A DNA stretch of 64,000 bases from Bacteroidota bacterium (GCA_027619225.1 JAQCFW010000001.1:118135-182134), one strand, 5' to 3'; counted from the first letter of the stretch, positions 8,728 through 18,055 are shown. Program-made: numbers and translations. The notes: generated by a model not told the origin, from the sequence alone.

Positions 8728-9993
8728 CTACGCGAGTAGCCGCCTTACTGTAGATGGACTTTTCTGTTCCATCAAGACTCCCCTTTTTGCTGTCAATTTT
8801 TCGACTAACTCCTCTGAGCCATACCTGACTGTGAGTAATTCTAGCCCTCTCGTAGCTTTAGTCCAAACATCTTTTCCCAGCTTTTCAATCAACTTTAGCT
8901 CCTTGTCTTTGTTCGAATCAAAAATAATATCAAACTTTACAGCTGAATTCTGCATCATACGAACATGAATACCAGCAGCATCTAAAGCACCAAAGACTGA
9001 GGTAAGGTGATCTTCACCTACAAATGATTGATCGGAAGGACCGATAGACAGCCGAGTCACATTGGGTCTGTAGATATACATCGGTAACAATGGAATCTGT
9101 CCAGGAAAGCTAGAGACCCTTGTTTGTTTGGCATTTAAGTCCACAAAACTCCTCAATATTAAAGGAATACCTAAATTTTGAAGAGGCTTAACTGTCCTGG
9201 GGTGAATCACACTTGCTCCATAATAACTAAGCTCAATAGCTTCAGAGTAATCAAGTTCTTCCACAGTCTGAGTCCCTTCAAAAATTCTCGGGTCTGCATT
9301 TAACATTCCTGGAACATCCTTCCAAATCACTACCTCCTCAGCACCAACAGCGCAAGCGAGCAATGCAGCTGAATAGTCTGAACCTTCCCTTCCTAGAGTT
9401 GTAGTTCTTCCTGAGGGGCTCTTCCCTATAAAACCCTGAGTAACTAATATTTTCCGAGAGGACTCAGAAAGCTCAAGTCTAAGGCTACGTCCCATTTCAT
9501 CTAATCTACTCTCATCCACTCTAGCGCTATTGTGCCTCGTATCTGTTTCGATAATCCCCCTCACATCTCTCCACTCAACATCCCAATTCACAGAAGATAA
9601 ATAAGCAAATAAAATCTTTGTGCTTGCATCTTCCCCCGATGCTACTAATTCATCATAAGCGGCATCTAAATCATCTAGCTGGCTGGATTTTTTTAGTGCT
9701 GTAACAAACAAATCACTCAGATCTAAATCTATAGACAGCTCATCTATGACCATTTGATGTTCTAAGGCTATTTCTTTTAATTCTTCCAAGGCTTTATCAA
9801 AACCGACAGAGACCAAAGTAGAAAAAACCTGTTCCAGTTTATTCGTGGTTTTCCCCATAGCAGAAACGACAACTACGGCTGGAGAAAACAAACAATTTTG
9901 CAGAATGGATTCTACATTTCTTACAGCATCAGCGTCTTTTACAGATGCTCCACCAAATTTATGGACTGTTAGATTTTGTACTCGATATTGCAC
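8728..9993 (-). CDS. Aspartate kinase
   Basis: Phosphorylates aspartate, the first step to lysine, threonine and methionine. The 421 residues carry the N-terminal KFGGASVKDAD kinase motif, TLGREGSDYSAALLA in the catalytic core, and a C-terminal ACT-type regulatory region (about residues 300-400). There is no homoserine dehydrogenase fusion, so this is a single-function LysC-like enzyme. The start is GTG at 9993; a TAACTTAG box ends 4 bases before it on the minus strand, which supports this start. It is divergent from cvpA and end-to-end with the DUF2795 gene. Confidence 0.92.
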   Translation of the reverse strand: MQYRVQNLTVHKFGGASVKDADAVRNVESILQNCLFSPAVVVVSAMGKTTNKLEQVFSTLVSVGFDKALEELKEIALEHQMVIDELSIDLDLSDLFVTALKKSSQLDDLDAAYDELVASGEDASTKILFAYLSSVNWDVEWRDVRGIIETDTRHNSARVDESRLDEMGRSLRLELSESSRKILVTQGFIGKSPSGRTTTLGREGSDYSAALLACAVGAEEVVIWKDVPGMLNADPRIFEGTQTVEELDYSEAIELSYYGASVIHPRTVKPLQNLGIPLILRSFVDLNAKQTRVSSFPGQIPLLPMYIYRPNVTRLSIGPSDQSFVGEDHLTSVFGALDAAGIHVRMMQNSAVKFDIIFDSNKDKELKLIEKLGKDVWTKATRGLELLTVRYGSEELVEKLTAKRGVLMEQKSPSTVRRLLA

Positions 9994-9997
9994 GCCA

Positions 9998-10005
9998 CTA
10001 AGTTA
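9998..10005 (-). promoter_or_regulatory. -7-like box (TAACTTAG) of aspartate kinase gene
   Basis: On the minus strand TAACTTAG stands 4 bases before the GTG start at 9993, matching the window's recurring box-to-start spacing with one base differing from TAnnTTTG. It supports the GTG start and a leaderless mRNA. Confidence 0.35.
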
Positions 10006-10017
10006 CTACATTGCAAT

Positions 10018-10602
10018 ATGGATTCATTACCATTACCCATTACAGATATCATCCTAATTGTCATTCTAATTTGGGGTGCAATTGCCGGCTTTAAAAAAGG
10101 GCTGATTCTTACTCTAGCTTCTTTTATCGCAATCATTGCCGGTGCTTTTGCCGCTTATTATGGGGCCGATGTAATTGCATCTGAATTAAGCTTAAAAGTA
10201 GATTGGTCCGAGAAACAAATTGCTGTTGTTTCTTTTGCAATTGTGTTCTTTGCCGTGGTTTTAACGGTACACATTCTTGCCAGGGTGCTTGAAGGAACCC
10301 TAAAACTTGTTACATTGGGGATTGCAAATAAGATTGCCGGAGCTGTTTTCGGCATTGCAAAAAACGCGCTAATACTGACGTTTATCATTTTTGGAATGAA
10401 AGGGTTTGGACAAGGATTGCTTCCGGAAAATGCAACAGATGAATGTGTCATCTACCCCGTTGTGGAATCTATCGCACCACTTGTTTTACCATACTGGGAG
10501 GACTTTTATGAGACTACAGACCTCGAAAGACTCGAAGAGCAGCTTAAGGAAAATATTGACAAGGCAAAGGATAAAATAGAGGATGTAAACATCCTTAAGT
10601 AA
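10018..10602 (+). CDS. CvpA-family membrane protein
   Basis: Four-helix inner-membrane protein of the CvpA family (named after colicin V production; linked to envelope stress and peptidoglycan processing in other bacteria). The 194 residues start DSLPLPITDIILIVILIWGA and carry the GFKKGLILTLAS motif of the family. Hydrophobic segments lie at about 8-30, 35-55, 70-95 and 105-130, followed by a charged C-terminal tail. The ATG at 10018 was chosen over an upstream in-frame ATG at 9976 because it gives the family-typical N-terminus. It is convergent with the RmlD fusion, 5 bases away. Confidence 0.85.
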   Translation: MDSLPLPITDIILIVILIWGAIAGFKKGLILTLASFIAIIAGAFAAYYGADVIASELSLKVDWSEKQIAVVSFAIVFFAVVLTVHILARVLEGTLKLVTLGIANKIAGAVFGIAKNALILTFIIFGMKGFGQGLLPENATDECVIYPVVESIAPLVLPYWEDFYETTDLERLEEQLKENIDKAKDKIEDVNILK

Positions 10603-10607
10603 GAAAA

Positions 10608-13205
10608 CTAAGCTGCTCCAAAGGCTTTAAATAGATCTTTCACCCTGGTTTTTAATTCCGCTTGGGCCTTTGAGTAATCATCTCCGGCCTGTAGATTTCC
10701 TTTCACACTAACGTAAAATTTAATCTTTGGCTCTGTACCTGAAGGTCGCACCGTTACTATAGAACCGTTTTCAGTTACAAACTGTAGAACATTAGATTTA
10801 GGAAGGTTGTATTTCGTCCCGTCTGGACTTGCAAAATCATAAAACTCAACAACTTTATCACCAGCTAAGCTTTCGGGAGGATTCGTTCTAAAAGAAGTGA
10901 TCATATCTGAAATTTCCTTCGCTCCGTTCCTTCCGCTTTTCACAATTGAAATAAGCCCTTCTTGGTAGAGCCCAAACCTTCTGTGAATCTCCTCCAATCT
11001 TTCAAGCATTGTCGTCCCCTGCTCTTTTAGTGAGTGAGCTAGCTCCGAGATAACACAACATGCTGACACAGCATCTTTGTCTCTTGCCGTATTTTTTATT
11101 AGATAACCATAGCTTTCTTCAGCGCCTACGACGAAGTCCCTGCTACCCTTCTCTTGAGCTATTGCAGCTGCTATATGTTTAAATCCAGTAAGGGTTGTCC
11201 TTACTCCCAAACCATAACCCTTTCCAATCTCTCCTAGAAGTGGAGAAGTAACGATCGTTGAAGCAACAAATTCTTTAGAGCCAAATGGGGTGCCGTTGTC
11301 TCTACCACAGCTAAGTACATAATCAAAAAGAAGCGCGCCTGTTTCATTGCCGTTAAGAAGTTGAAATCCACCTTCCCCATTTGGGACAGCAAAACCAACT
11401 CTATCTGCATCTGGGTCAGTACCCATTATAAGCGAAGCGCTAACCTGCTCACCCAAAAGGATTGCTTCTGCTAATGCTTTTCCTTCCTCAGGGTTGGGGC
11501 TGGAAACTGTAGGAAAATTTCCGTCTGGCTCTTTTTGAGACATCACTTCATGGACGTTAGAAAAGCCAAACGCCTTTAATGAAGAAGGAACACTGACTGA
11601 TCCTGTTCCATGTAGACCTGTAAAAACCAAGCACAAGTCAGATCCATTGTCTTCAAGAGATTTAGAACTCCTTAATTCCAGAACAGCATTTATATACCCC
11701 TCGTCCAATTCAGGTCCGAGAATTGTAATAAGATCCTCTGAATCTAGAGGGCCAGAAGAAATATTAACCTCCAACAGAGATTGTACTTTTCGTACTTCTG
11801 AGATAATACCTGAATCGTGGGGAGCCACTATTTGGCCTCCATCATCCCAATAAACTTTATAACCATTGTATTCTGGAGGGTTGTGAGATGCCGTTATAAC
11901 AATCCCAGCAACACACTCTAAAGCGCGAACTGTATAAGAAAGTTGAGGCGTAGATCTAAGCTCGGGGTACAGCAAAGCTTGAATACCATTTCCAGCCAAA
12001 ACCCGAGCTGTTACTTCGGCAAATTCAGTGCTGTGATTTCGGCAATCATATGCAATAGCAACTTTCAGCTGCTCACCACTATCGCCTTTCACGCCCTTGA
12101 TGTAATTCACTAACCCCTGAGTCGCACTGGCAATGATGGCTTCATTGATCCTATTCGTCCCAGGCCCACATATCCCCCGCATCCCCCCAGTTCCGAATTC
12201 TATATCTGTATGAAATGCCTCCATAAGCAGTTCCTCCTCCTCATCTCTCAACCATCCTTTCACAACTTCTCTGGTTTTTAAATCGTATGGCTCTTTGGTC
12301 CAAACCTGCGCCCTTTCTTTGACTCTTACATATTCACTATTTATACACATTTCTAATGCTTTTTTCCAAGATTTTTTAGTCAAGTTCAACAACTCCCTAA
12401 GTGGCGCTCCGTCAAGATGAGAATTGGCAGGACGCATTGCTTTAGTGGGGTATTCCTCTGTGGTAATTTCTTCAACATCAACATCCATTTTAAGCTGTAC
12501 AAATATCTCACGTGCAAAAGAAGCCCAAGAAGTAACACCTTCATCACTAAAATGTAAAATACCATTTGGCACTTTTTCACCGCTAACAAGTAGTGATCTA
12601 ATCGCCTCAGACAAAGAGCCCACATAGGTAGGAGTACCTCTTTGGTCGAAAACAACTCTTAACCTGTTTCTTTCAGAGCCTAACCGAGCCATGGTCGTAA
12701 AAAAGTTAGAACCCGTGTTGTCATAAAGCCAGCTAGTCCTCAAAATATGATATCGACCACTTTCAGACATCGCCTCCTTGACTGCACGCTCACCAGCTTC
12801 TTTAGACTCACCATAAACTCCGACAGGATTCACTTCATCATCCGCCCTATAAGGTTTCTCTTTGGTTCCTCCATTCTCTCCATTAAAAACGTAATCAGTG
12901 CTGATGTGAACAAGCGCTACACTTTTATCGTTACAAGCTTTTGCAATAAACGAGGGGGCTTTCGCGTTTACTTCCCATGCCAATTGCTTTTCCGTTTCCG
13001 CTCTATCTACGTCAGTGTAAGCCGCGGCATTTACTACAGCAAAAGGCTTTTCTTTGTCTAGGATGTCTTCGAATTGGGAACGGTTTTTAATGTCCAGTTG
13101 TTCTCTAGAATACCCCACCCAAGAAAGTTCTTTGTCCGTAGCATATCTACGTAATAGGAAACTCCCCAATTGTCCTCCGGCACCTAATACCAATACTTTT
13201 TTCAC
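10608..13205 (-). CDS. RmlD-phosphoglucomutase fusion protein
   Basis: An 865-residue single ORF joining two enzymes of nucleotide-sugar metabolism. Residues 1 to about 287 are dTDP-4-dehydrorhamnose reductase: GAGGQLG NAD(P)H loop at 8-14, STDYVF at 102-107 and YGESK catalytic Tyr/Lys at 131-135. Residues from about 290 to 865 are an alpha-D-phosphohexomutase of the phosphoglucomutase type: TASHNPP phosphoserine loop at 438-444, GTDPDADR metal loop at 595-602, AEES sugar loop at 695-698 and RPSGTEPKIKFY near the C-terminus. There is no stop or start-like gap at the junction (about nt 12330-12350). The start is GTG at 13205, with a TAGTTTAG box 4 bases before it. The partner enzyme RmlA is encoded at 30.8 kb. 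Confidence 0.9.
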   Translation of the reverse strand: MKKVLVLGAGGQLGSFLLRRYATDKELSWVGYSREQLDIKNRSQFEDILDKEKPFAVVNAAAYTDVDRAETEKQLAWEVNAKAPSFIAKACNDKSVALVHISTDYVFNGENGGTKEKPYRADDEVNPVGVYGESKEAGERAVKEAMSESGRYHILRTSWLYDNTGSNFFTTMARLGSERNRLRVVFDQRGTPTYVGSLSEAIRSLLVSGEKVPNGILHFSDEGVTSWASFAREIFVQLKMDVDVEEITTEEYPTKAMRPANSHLDGAPLRELLNLTKKSWKKALEMCINSEYVRVKERAQVWTKEPYDLKTREVVKGWLRDEEEELLMEAFHTDIEFGTGGMRGICGPGTNRINEAIIASATQGLVNYIKGVKGDSGEQLKVAIAYDCRNHSTEFAEVTARVLAGNGIQALLYPELRSTPQLSYTVRALECVAGIVITASHNPPEYNGYKVYWDDGGQIVAPHDSGIISEVRKVQSLLEVNISSGPLDSEDLITILGPELDEGYINAVLELRSSKSLEDNGSDLCLVFTGLHGTGSVSVPSSLKAFGFSNVHEVMSQKEPDGNFPTVSSPNPEEGKALAEAILLGEQVSASLIMGTDPDADRVGFAVPNGEGGFQLLNGNETGALLFDYVLSCGRDNGTPFGSKEFVASTIVTSPLLGEIGKGYGLGVRTTLTGFKHIAAAIAQEKGSRDFVVGAEESYGYLIKNTARDKDAVSACCVISELAHSLKEQGTTMLERLEEIHRRFGLYQEGLISIVKSGRNGAKEISDMITSFRTNPPESLAGDKVVEFYDFASPDGTKYNLPKSNVLQFVTENGSIVTVRPSGTEPKIKFYVSVKGNLQAGDDYSKAQAELKTRVKDLFKAFGAA

Positions 13206-13209
13206 GTTA

Positions 13210-13217
13210 CTAAACTA
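13210..13217 (-). promoter_or_regulatory. -7-like box (TAGTTTAG) of RmlD fusion gene
   Basis: On the minus strand TAGTTTAG ends 4 bases before the GTG at 13205. It has one mismatch to TAnnTTTG but the recurrent spacing. It overlaps the upstream region of the divergent outer-membrane protein gene. Confidence 0.3.
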
Positions 13218-13227
13218 CAACAAACAC

Positions 13228-13235
13228 TACCTTTG
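13228..13235 (+). promoter_or_regulatory. -7 box (TACCTTTG) of outer-membrane protein gene
   Basis: A perfect TAnnTTTG match 13 bases before the ATG at 13249. The bases 19-21 upstream are T-rich but lack a clear TTTG, so the -33 part is weak. Confidence 0.4.
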
Positions 13236-13248
13236 CTTTAATTCATTT

Positions 13249-13977
13249 ATGAAAAAACTTCTCTTTATCTATTTCTGCTTGCTTGCTTTGACTTGCAAGG
13301 CTGATATTGTAACTGATTCTCTATATAAAAACCCTTCAGTTATTCATCCCTTTTTGAAAGATAAGGAGAACAATGTAGAATTAAAACGCGTTACCAGAGT
13401 CTTCACTTTTGCTACTTTCAGCCACGAAATTGGTTGGGCTTCTTTTATAGATGATCCTAATAAAGGCTTCGAAATCAATTACACGAAGCAGAAGATGAGC
13501 CGGATATTATCTAAAGGTATAAGTGTTGGCTTGCAACCTATTTCAACTTTAGAACAAAACGTGACTTTGCTAGACACCCTAGGGGTTCTAAAGGTTAGAG
13601 ACCAAATCGTTCATGGGCATATTATTCTTCGTTTTTCCCCATTAAAATTTAAAATCGTACAACCATATATAGACTTGATTGTAGGAGCTCAGGGATCATT
13701 ATTAACTTCCAAGTTCACTGATTTACTCCAAGACAACGAAAGGTCAAGAGAAAATGTTTATTTCGCAAGAACCTGGTCGTACGGATATTCTGCTGGAGTA
13801 AGGATAAAAGTTATGTCTCACTTTTTTCTAGACCTCAGATTTGCTAAAGTCTCATATGGTGATTTAGAAAGCATTGCTGATCTTAAAATAGAGGATAACG
13901 GAGTTGTAACATATACAACAAGCGATTGGAAAGCACCACCGGGTTATCTACGCCTCGGGGTTTCATTTTCTTATTAA
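13249..13977 (+). CDS. Hypothetical exported beta-barrel-like protein
   Basis: Unrecognised family. The 242-residue protein starting at the ATG at 13249 has a signal peptide (KKLLFIYFCLLALTCKA, cleavage near residue 18). After that come alternating-pattern segments and a C-terminus ending in an aromatic strand (LRLGVSFSY), as expected for a small outer-membrane beta-barrel. A frame extension back to 13054 runs into the divergent RmlD fusion and removes the signal peptide from the N-terminus, so I rejected it. Its tail faces the MacB-type permease gene, 11 bases away. Confidence 0.7.
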   Translation: MKKLLFIYFCLLALTCKADIVTDSLYKNPSVIHPFLKDKENNVELKRVTRVFTFATFSHEIGWASFIDDPNKGFEINYTKQKMSRILSKGISVGLQPISTLEQNVTLLDTLGVLKVRDQIVHGHIILRFSPLKFKIVQPYIDLIVGAQGSLLTSKFTDLLQDNERSRENVYFARTWSYGYSAGVRIKVMSHFFLDLRFAKVSYGDLESIADLKIEDNGVVTYTTSDWKAPPGYLRLGVSFSY

Positions 13978-13988
13978 ATGCTCTTCGG

Positions 13989-15233
13989 TTAGTTAGACCT
14001 CATGGCTTCTACAGGTGGCATCCTTGCTGCAGATAATGCTGGAGCAATTCCGGCAAATAAACCTGACACTATCGCTATAGTCATTGCCATTGCAACACGT
14101 TCCACTGAAATGGACAGGTTGATTCCTAAATCTGACATGTTAACAACAAATATGAGGAATTCAATTGCCAATAGCGCAAATAGTGCTCCGAAAACGCAAA
14201 GTACAATAGACTCGAAAAGGAATTGAATTAAAATAAAAGAAGACTTCGCTCCAAGAGCTTTTTGAATGCCTATGATTCTTGTCCTTTCTCTCACAGAAAC
14301 AAACATGATGTTTGCAATGCTGAAGCACCCCACTAGAATTGCGAAGATTGCAATAAACCACCCCCCCATCTCAACTTGAGAAAATATTGAAGATATAATT
14401 CCGGTAAGCATTTCAATTTGGTTGATAGAAAAGTCGTCAACAGCCGAAGGTCGCACCCGTCTAACACTTCTAAATTGCTGTATGATTTCGTCTTTTAAAA
14501 TAGCCAAATCAACACCGTCCTTGGCCTTCACCATAATGGTATTGCCAGCGTTGTTACGAGTGTCGAAAATTCTCGGTGCAAATGTGGCGGGAACCACTAC
14601 GAACTCATCGAAACCATTTGAAACGATAGAGGCGCCTTGCTGAGTAAATGTGCCGATGACTTCTAATTTTTGGCCTGCAATCTTAAACTTCTTGCCTAAC
14701 GCATCTTCGGTTCCGAATAGATTCATCGCCACATCATAACCAACAATTGCCATCCCTCTTCCAGAGGCACTTTCCGAATCATTGAAGAACCTGCCTTTCG
14801 CAATATCCATGCTTACAACATTGGGATAAGTATGCGAAACCGCAGCAACTGCGACATTTGGAAATGAGTTGTCTCCAGATTCTAAATCGAACATCGCCTT
14901 CATCTGAAAGGACACATCTGAAGCTTGGGTAAGACGTGAGGCCAATTCGTTGGAATCCTTTAAAGTAGGCTCACGTCTTTGGATGTATTTCCACCAAGGA
15001 TAATCGCCACCCATGCTCCAAGGCCACTTACTAACAAACAGAACATCATCGTCTAACATGCTGTATGATTCCATGAGATCATCTTCCATTGAATCAACGA
15101 CTGCAAATATTGCGCTAATCACGAAAATGCCTACCATCACTCCTAAAAGTGATAAGAAAGTGCGAAGTTTATTCATCACAATTGCACTCCAAGCGAAGTT
15201 TAAGCTTTCCTTAAATAAACGCAACCACATCAT
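13989..15233 (-). CDS. MacB-type ABC transporter permease
   Basis: Permease of the MacB/FtsX class, 414 residues. It has an N-terminal amphipathic region ending NKLRTFLSLLGVMVGIFVISAI (first helix about 25-48), a large periplasmic domain (about 50-285), and three C-terminal helices (about 290-315, 340-365 and 380-400) with the RERTRIIGIQKALGA loop typical of MacB. Such proteins work as mechanotransmission exporters of peptides, antibiotics or lipoproteins with a separate or fused ATPase; none is encoded next door. The start is the first of two ATGs, 5 bases after a TAGCTTTG box. Confidence 0.88.
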   Translation of the reverse strand: MMWLRLFKESLNFAWSAIVMNKLRTFLSLLGVMVGIFVISAIFAVVDSMEDDLMESYSMLDDDVLFVSKWPWSMGGDYPWWKYIQRREPTLKDSNELASRLTQASDVSFQMKAMFDLESGDNSFPNVAVAAVSHTYPNVVSMDIAKGRFFNDSESASGRGMAIVGYDVAMNLFGTEDALGKKFKIAGQKLEVIGTFTQQGASIVSNGFDEFVVVPATFAPRIFDTRNNAGNTIMVKAKDGVDLAILKDEIIQQFRSVRRVRPSAVDDFSINQIEMLTGIISSIFSQVEMGGWFIAIFAILVGCFSIANIMFVSVRERTRIIGIQKALGAKSSFILIQFLFESIVLCVFGALFALLAIEFLIFVVNMSDLGINLSISVERVAMAMTIAIVSGLFAGIAPALSAARMPPVEAMRSN

Positions 15234-15238
15234 GACCT

Positions 15239-15246
15239 CAAAGCTA
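15239..15246 (-). promoter_or_regulatory. -7 box (TAGCTTTG) of MacB-type permease gene
   Basis: A perfect TAnnTTTG match on the minus strand, 5 bases before the ATG at 15233. It belongs to the recurrent close-to-start promoter pattern. No clear -33 TTTG was seen. Confidence 0.45.
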
Positions 15247-15256
15247 CACCTTGAGT

Positions 15257-15264
15257 TAACTTCA
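15257..15264 (+). promoter_or_regulatory. possible -7 box (TAACTTCA) of purH
   Basis: TAACTTCA, one base from the TAACTTCG boxes found before rbfA, sucA and ompH, lies 26 bases before the purH ATG. Weak on its own. Confidence 0.25.
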
Positions 15265-15290
15265 CAGTCTTAAATCAGAGAAAAAATTCC

Positions 15291-16835
15291 ATGACGCAGT
15301 CTAGAAAAATTAGTTCAGCATTAATCTCTGTATTTAACAAAGATGGACTCGCTCCCATTGTTGAAGAGTTAAAGCGCTTAGGTGTTACTATTTACTCTAC
15401 AGGTGGAACCCAAAAGCACATAGAAAATCTTGGAATAGATGTTGTACCCGTTGAAACTCTTACAGACTATCCTTCTATTTTAGGTGGCCGTGTAAAGACA
15501 CTTCATCCCAAAGTTTTTGGTGGAATTCTCTCTCGTAGAGCTCTTGAAGAAGACCAGGCGCAAATGGCTGAATACGACATCCCGTATATCGATCTCGTCA
15601 TTGTAGACCTATACCCTTTCGAAGAAACTGTTGCAAGCGGTGCAGCAGCAGAAGCTATAATAGAGAAGATTGATATCGGAGGAATCGCCCTGATTAGAGG
15701 AGCTGCAAAAAATCACAAAGACGTAGTCATCATACCGAGCATGGACGACTACAGCACTTTGCTTGAAATGCTTCGTGCTAATGATGGTGAAACATCCCTT
15801 GAAGAGCGCCGCTCTTTAGCTGCTCGTGCCTTTCGCACAAGCTCACATTACGACACAATGATTGAGCAGTACATGCTCCGTACAACTGTGAATCCCCAGC
15901 TACTCGACACACTAAACATCAGTGTACCAGAAGTAAAAACTTTGAGGTATGGTGAAAACCCACACCAAGCAGGACGCTTCTTTGGAGGACTCGAAAAAAT
16001 TTTAAAGCAACTTCACGGCAAGGAGCTTTCTTATAACAATCTTCTCGACGTTGATGCCGCTGTAAGCTTAATGGAGGAGTTTAAAAACGACAATCCTACG
16101 TTTGCGATCATGAAGCACAACAATGCCTGTGGACTTGCAACTCGTGACACTCTAGCCGAAGCATACGCACGAGCTTTAGAAGGAGACCCGGTAAGTGCGT
16201 TTGGGGGTGTCCTAATTGCCAATCGCACCATCGATATAGCTACTGCAGAAAAGATCCACACCCTCTTCTGCGAGGTCGTAATCGCACCTGATTTCGACGA
16301 TGATGCTTTAGAAATGCTGAAAGGCAAGAAAAACCGAATTCTGTTAGAACGCCAAGATGTATTGCTTCCCAATTCTACTGTTAGAACTGCCTTAAACGGC
16401 TTCCTCGTTCAGGAACGTGACAACACGATTGAAACTGCAGCAGACCTAACTTGCGTAACGAACGCCACTTCTGACAAAAGTGCGATTACTGACTTGATTT
16501 TTGCTATGAAACTTGCAAAGCATACTAAATCAAATACCATCGTTTTTGCTAGGGATGGGCAGCTTCTCGCTTCAGGAACAGGCCAAACCTCCCGTGTTGA
16601 CGCCCTCAAGCAAGCAGTTGAAAAAGCATCTGGCTTAGGTCTATCCCTCAAAGGTTCTTCAATGGCTTCTGATGCATTCTTCCCGTTCGCAGACTGTGTA
16701 ACTCTTGCTGCTAAGGCGGGAATCAAGCACGTAATTCAGCCCGGCGGATCCATTAATGATCACAAGAGTATTGAGGCTTGTAATGAGCTTGGGCTTGCAA
16801 TGCACACAACTGGTGTTAGGCATTTCCGCCACTAA
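15291..16835 (+). CDS. purH: Bifunctional AICAR formyltransferase/IMP cyclohydrolase
   Basis: Catalyses the last two steps of de novo IMP synthesis. The 514 residues match the family length. The N-terminal MGS-like cyclohydrolase domain (about 1-190) has STGGTQKHIENLG and GRVKTLHPKVFGGIL. The C-terminal formyltransferase domain has LRYGENPHQAGRF, AMKHNNACGLA, and PGGSINDHKSIEACNELGLAM near the end. It stands alone, divergent from the MacB-type permease and upstream of the mre operon. Confidence 0.97.
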   Translation: MTQSRKISSALISVFNKDGLAPIVEELKRLGVTIYSTGGTQKHIENLGIDVVPVETLTDYPSILGGRVKTLHPKVFGGILSRRALEEDQAQMAEYDIPYIDLVIVDLYPFEETVASGAAAEAIIEKIDIGGIALIRGAAKNHKDVVIIPSMDDYSTLLEMLRANDGETSLEERRSLAARAFRTSSHYDTMIEQYMLRTTVNPQLLDTLNISVPEVKTLRYGENPHQAGRFFGGLEKILKQLHGKELSYNNLLDVDAAVSLMEEFKNDNPTFAIMKHNNACGLATRDTLAEAYARALEGDPVSAFGGVLIANRTIDIATAEKIHTLFCEVVIAPDFDDDALEMLKGKKNRILLERQDVLLPNSTVRTALNGFLVQERDNTIETAADLTCVTNATSDKSAITDLIFAMKLAKHTKSNTIVFARDGQLLASGTGQTSRVDALKQAVEKASGLGLSLKGSSMASDAFFPFADCVTLAAKAGIKHVIQPGGSINDHKSIEACNELGLAMHTTGVRHFRH

Positions 16836-16971
16836 AAACACAAGTACTTGAAAACGTAGTGTTTTCAACACCTAATTAACAACAAAACTCAACCTTATTA
16901 ACCTAAAACAAAACTTATTCACTAAGTCGAATTTAGGGGTGCCAATAAGAGGAATTGCAGGAGTGAAATTG
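16836..16971. other. purH-mreB intergenic region
   Basis: A non-coding AT-rich gap. It holds an 8-bp perfect hairpin TTGAAAAC/GTTTTCAA (16848-16868, 5-base loop) shortly after the purH stop but without a U-run, so it is at best a weak terminator. The rest shows A-rich sequence and no ORF or RNA gene that I can recognise. Confidence 0.4.
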
Positions 16972-16979
16972 TAGCTTTG
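16972..16979 (+). promoter_or_regulatory. -7 box (TAGCTTTG) directly before mreB
   Basis: A perfect TAnnTTTG match 3 bases before the mreB ATG at 16983. The geometry matches other genes here, but no TTTG is found at the right distance upstream, so it is uncertain whether it is the main operon promoter. Confidence 0.35.
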
Positions 16980-16982
16980 GGT

Positions 16983-18011
16983 ATGGGCTTGTTTAACTTT
17001 TTCGTACAGGATATCGCCATTGATTTGGGGACTGCTAACACAATTATCTACTACGAAGACAAGGTCGTAGTAGACCAACCTTCTATTGTTGCAAAAGACA
17101 TAAAAACCGGTCGCGTTGTAGCTATCGGTCGTCGTGCTCAACAAATGCACGGTAAAACTCACAAAAACATCGAAACCATTCGTCCATTAAGAGATGGGGT
17201 TATCGCCGATTTTGAATCAGCCGAGCAGATGATCAAAGGGATGATCAAGATGATTAACGAGAATAGTAAATCTTGGTTTACGCCTTCTCATCGAATGGTT
17301 ATCTGCATTCCTTCTGGGATTACTGATGTTGAAAAGCGGGCCGTCAAGGATTCAGCTGAGCACGCGGGAGGAAAAGATGTATATCTCATTCACGAGCCGA
17401 TGGCTGCTGCTATAGGAATTGGTATTGATGTTGAAGAACCTATGGGCAATATGATTGTAGATATCGGTGGTGGCACTTCTGAGATCGCCGTTATAGCTCT
17501 TGGCGGAATTGTCACAGACACAAATATTAGAATTGCGGGTGATGAATTCACGCGTGACATTCAAGATTATATGCGTCGTCAGCATAATATTCTAATCGGA
17601 GAAAGAACTGCTGAGCAGGTTAAAATTAATGTGGGCTCTGCGATATCTCTGTTAGAAGATCCCCCTGATGATTATCCCGTTCTTGGTCGCGATTTGTTGA
17701 GTGGTCATCCCAAAGAGGTCGTTGTAACATATTCTGAGATTGCAGGCGCAATAGATAAGAGTATAAGTAAAATTGAAGAAGCGATTCACACAGCTTTAAA
17801 CCAAACCCCGCCTGAACTCTCAGCCGACATCTTTAAAACTGGAATTTACTTAGCAGGTGGAGGTGCTCTACTAAGAGGTTTAGACAAACGAATTTCCCTG
17901 AGAACTAAACTACCAGTACATATTGCAGATGACCCACTTCACGCTGTTGCAAAAGGAACTGCAATCGCTCTGAAAAACATAGACAGGTTTCCATTCCTTA
18001 TGCGATCGTAA
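16983..18011 (+). CDS. mreB: Rod shape-determining protein MreB
   Basis: Bacterial actin that organises the elongasome under the inner membrane. The 342 residues begin with the membrane-associating GLFNFF and then AIDLGTANTIIYY (phosphate 1 loop); DIGGGTSEIAVIALGG (phosphate 2) and LAGGGALLRGLD (adenosine loop) follow. The ATG at 16983 is preferred to the in-frame TTG at 16977 because it gives the standard MGLFNFF start. First gene of the operon mreB-mreC-mreD-mrdA-rodA, with a 44-base purine-rich gap before mreC. Confidence 0.97.
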   Translation: MGLFNFFVQDIAIDLGTANTIIYYEDKVVVDQPSIVAKDIKTGRVVAIGRRAQQMHGKTHKNIETIRPLRDGVIADFESAEQMIKGMIKMINENSKSWFTPSHRMVICIPSGITDVEKRAVKDSAEHAGGKDVYLIHEPMAAAIGIGIDVEEPMGNMIVDIGGGTSEIAVIALGGIVTDTNIRIAGDEFTRDIQDYMRRQHNILIGERTAEQVKINVGSAISLLEDPPDDYPVLGRDLLSGHPKEVVVTYSEIAGAIDKSISKIEEAIHTALNQTPPELSADIFKTGIYLAGGGALLRGLDKRISLRTKLPVHIADDPLHAVAKGTAIALKNIDRFPFLMRS

Positions 18012-18055
18012 CTCAATAGACAGGAAAGGAAAGTAAAGAAAGGAATGAATCGCAA

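Noticed and set aside
13054..13248. Upstream extension of the outer-membrane protein ORF
   Set aside because: It runs antisense into the RmlD fusion gene, has no family likeness and would bury a clear signal peptide that begins at 13249.
16848..16868. Hairpin after purH as a terminator
   Set aside because: The stem is AT-rich and no T-run follows it, so I list it only as part of the gap description.
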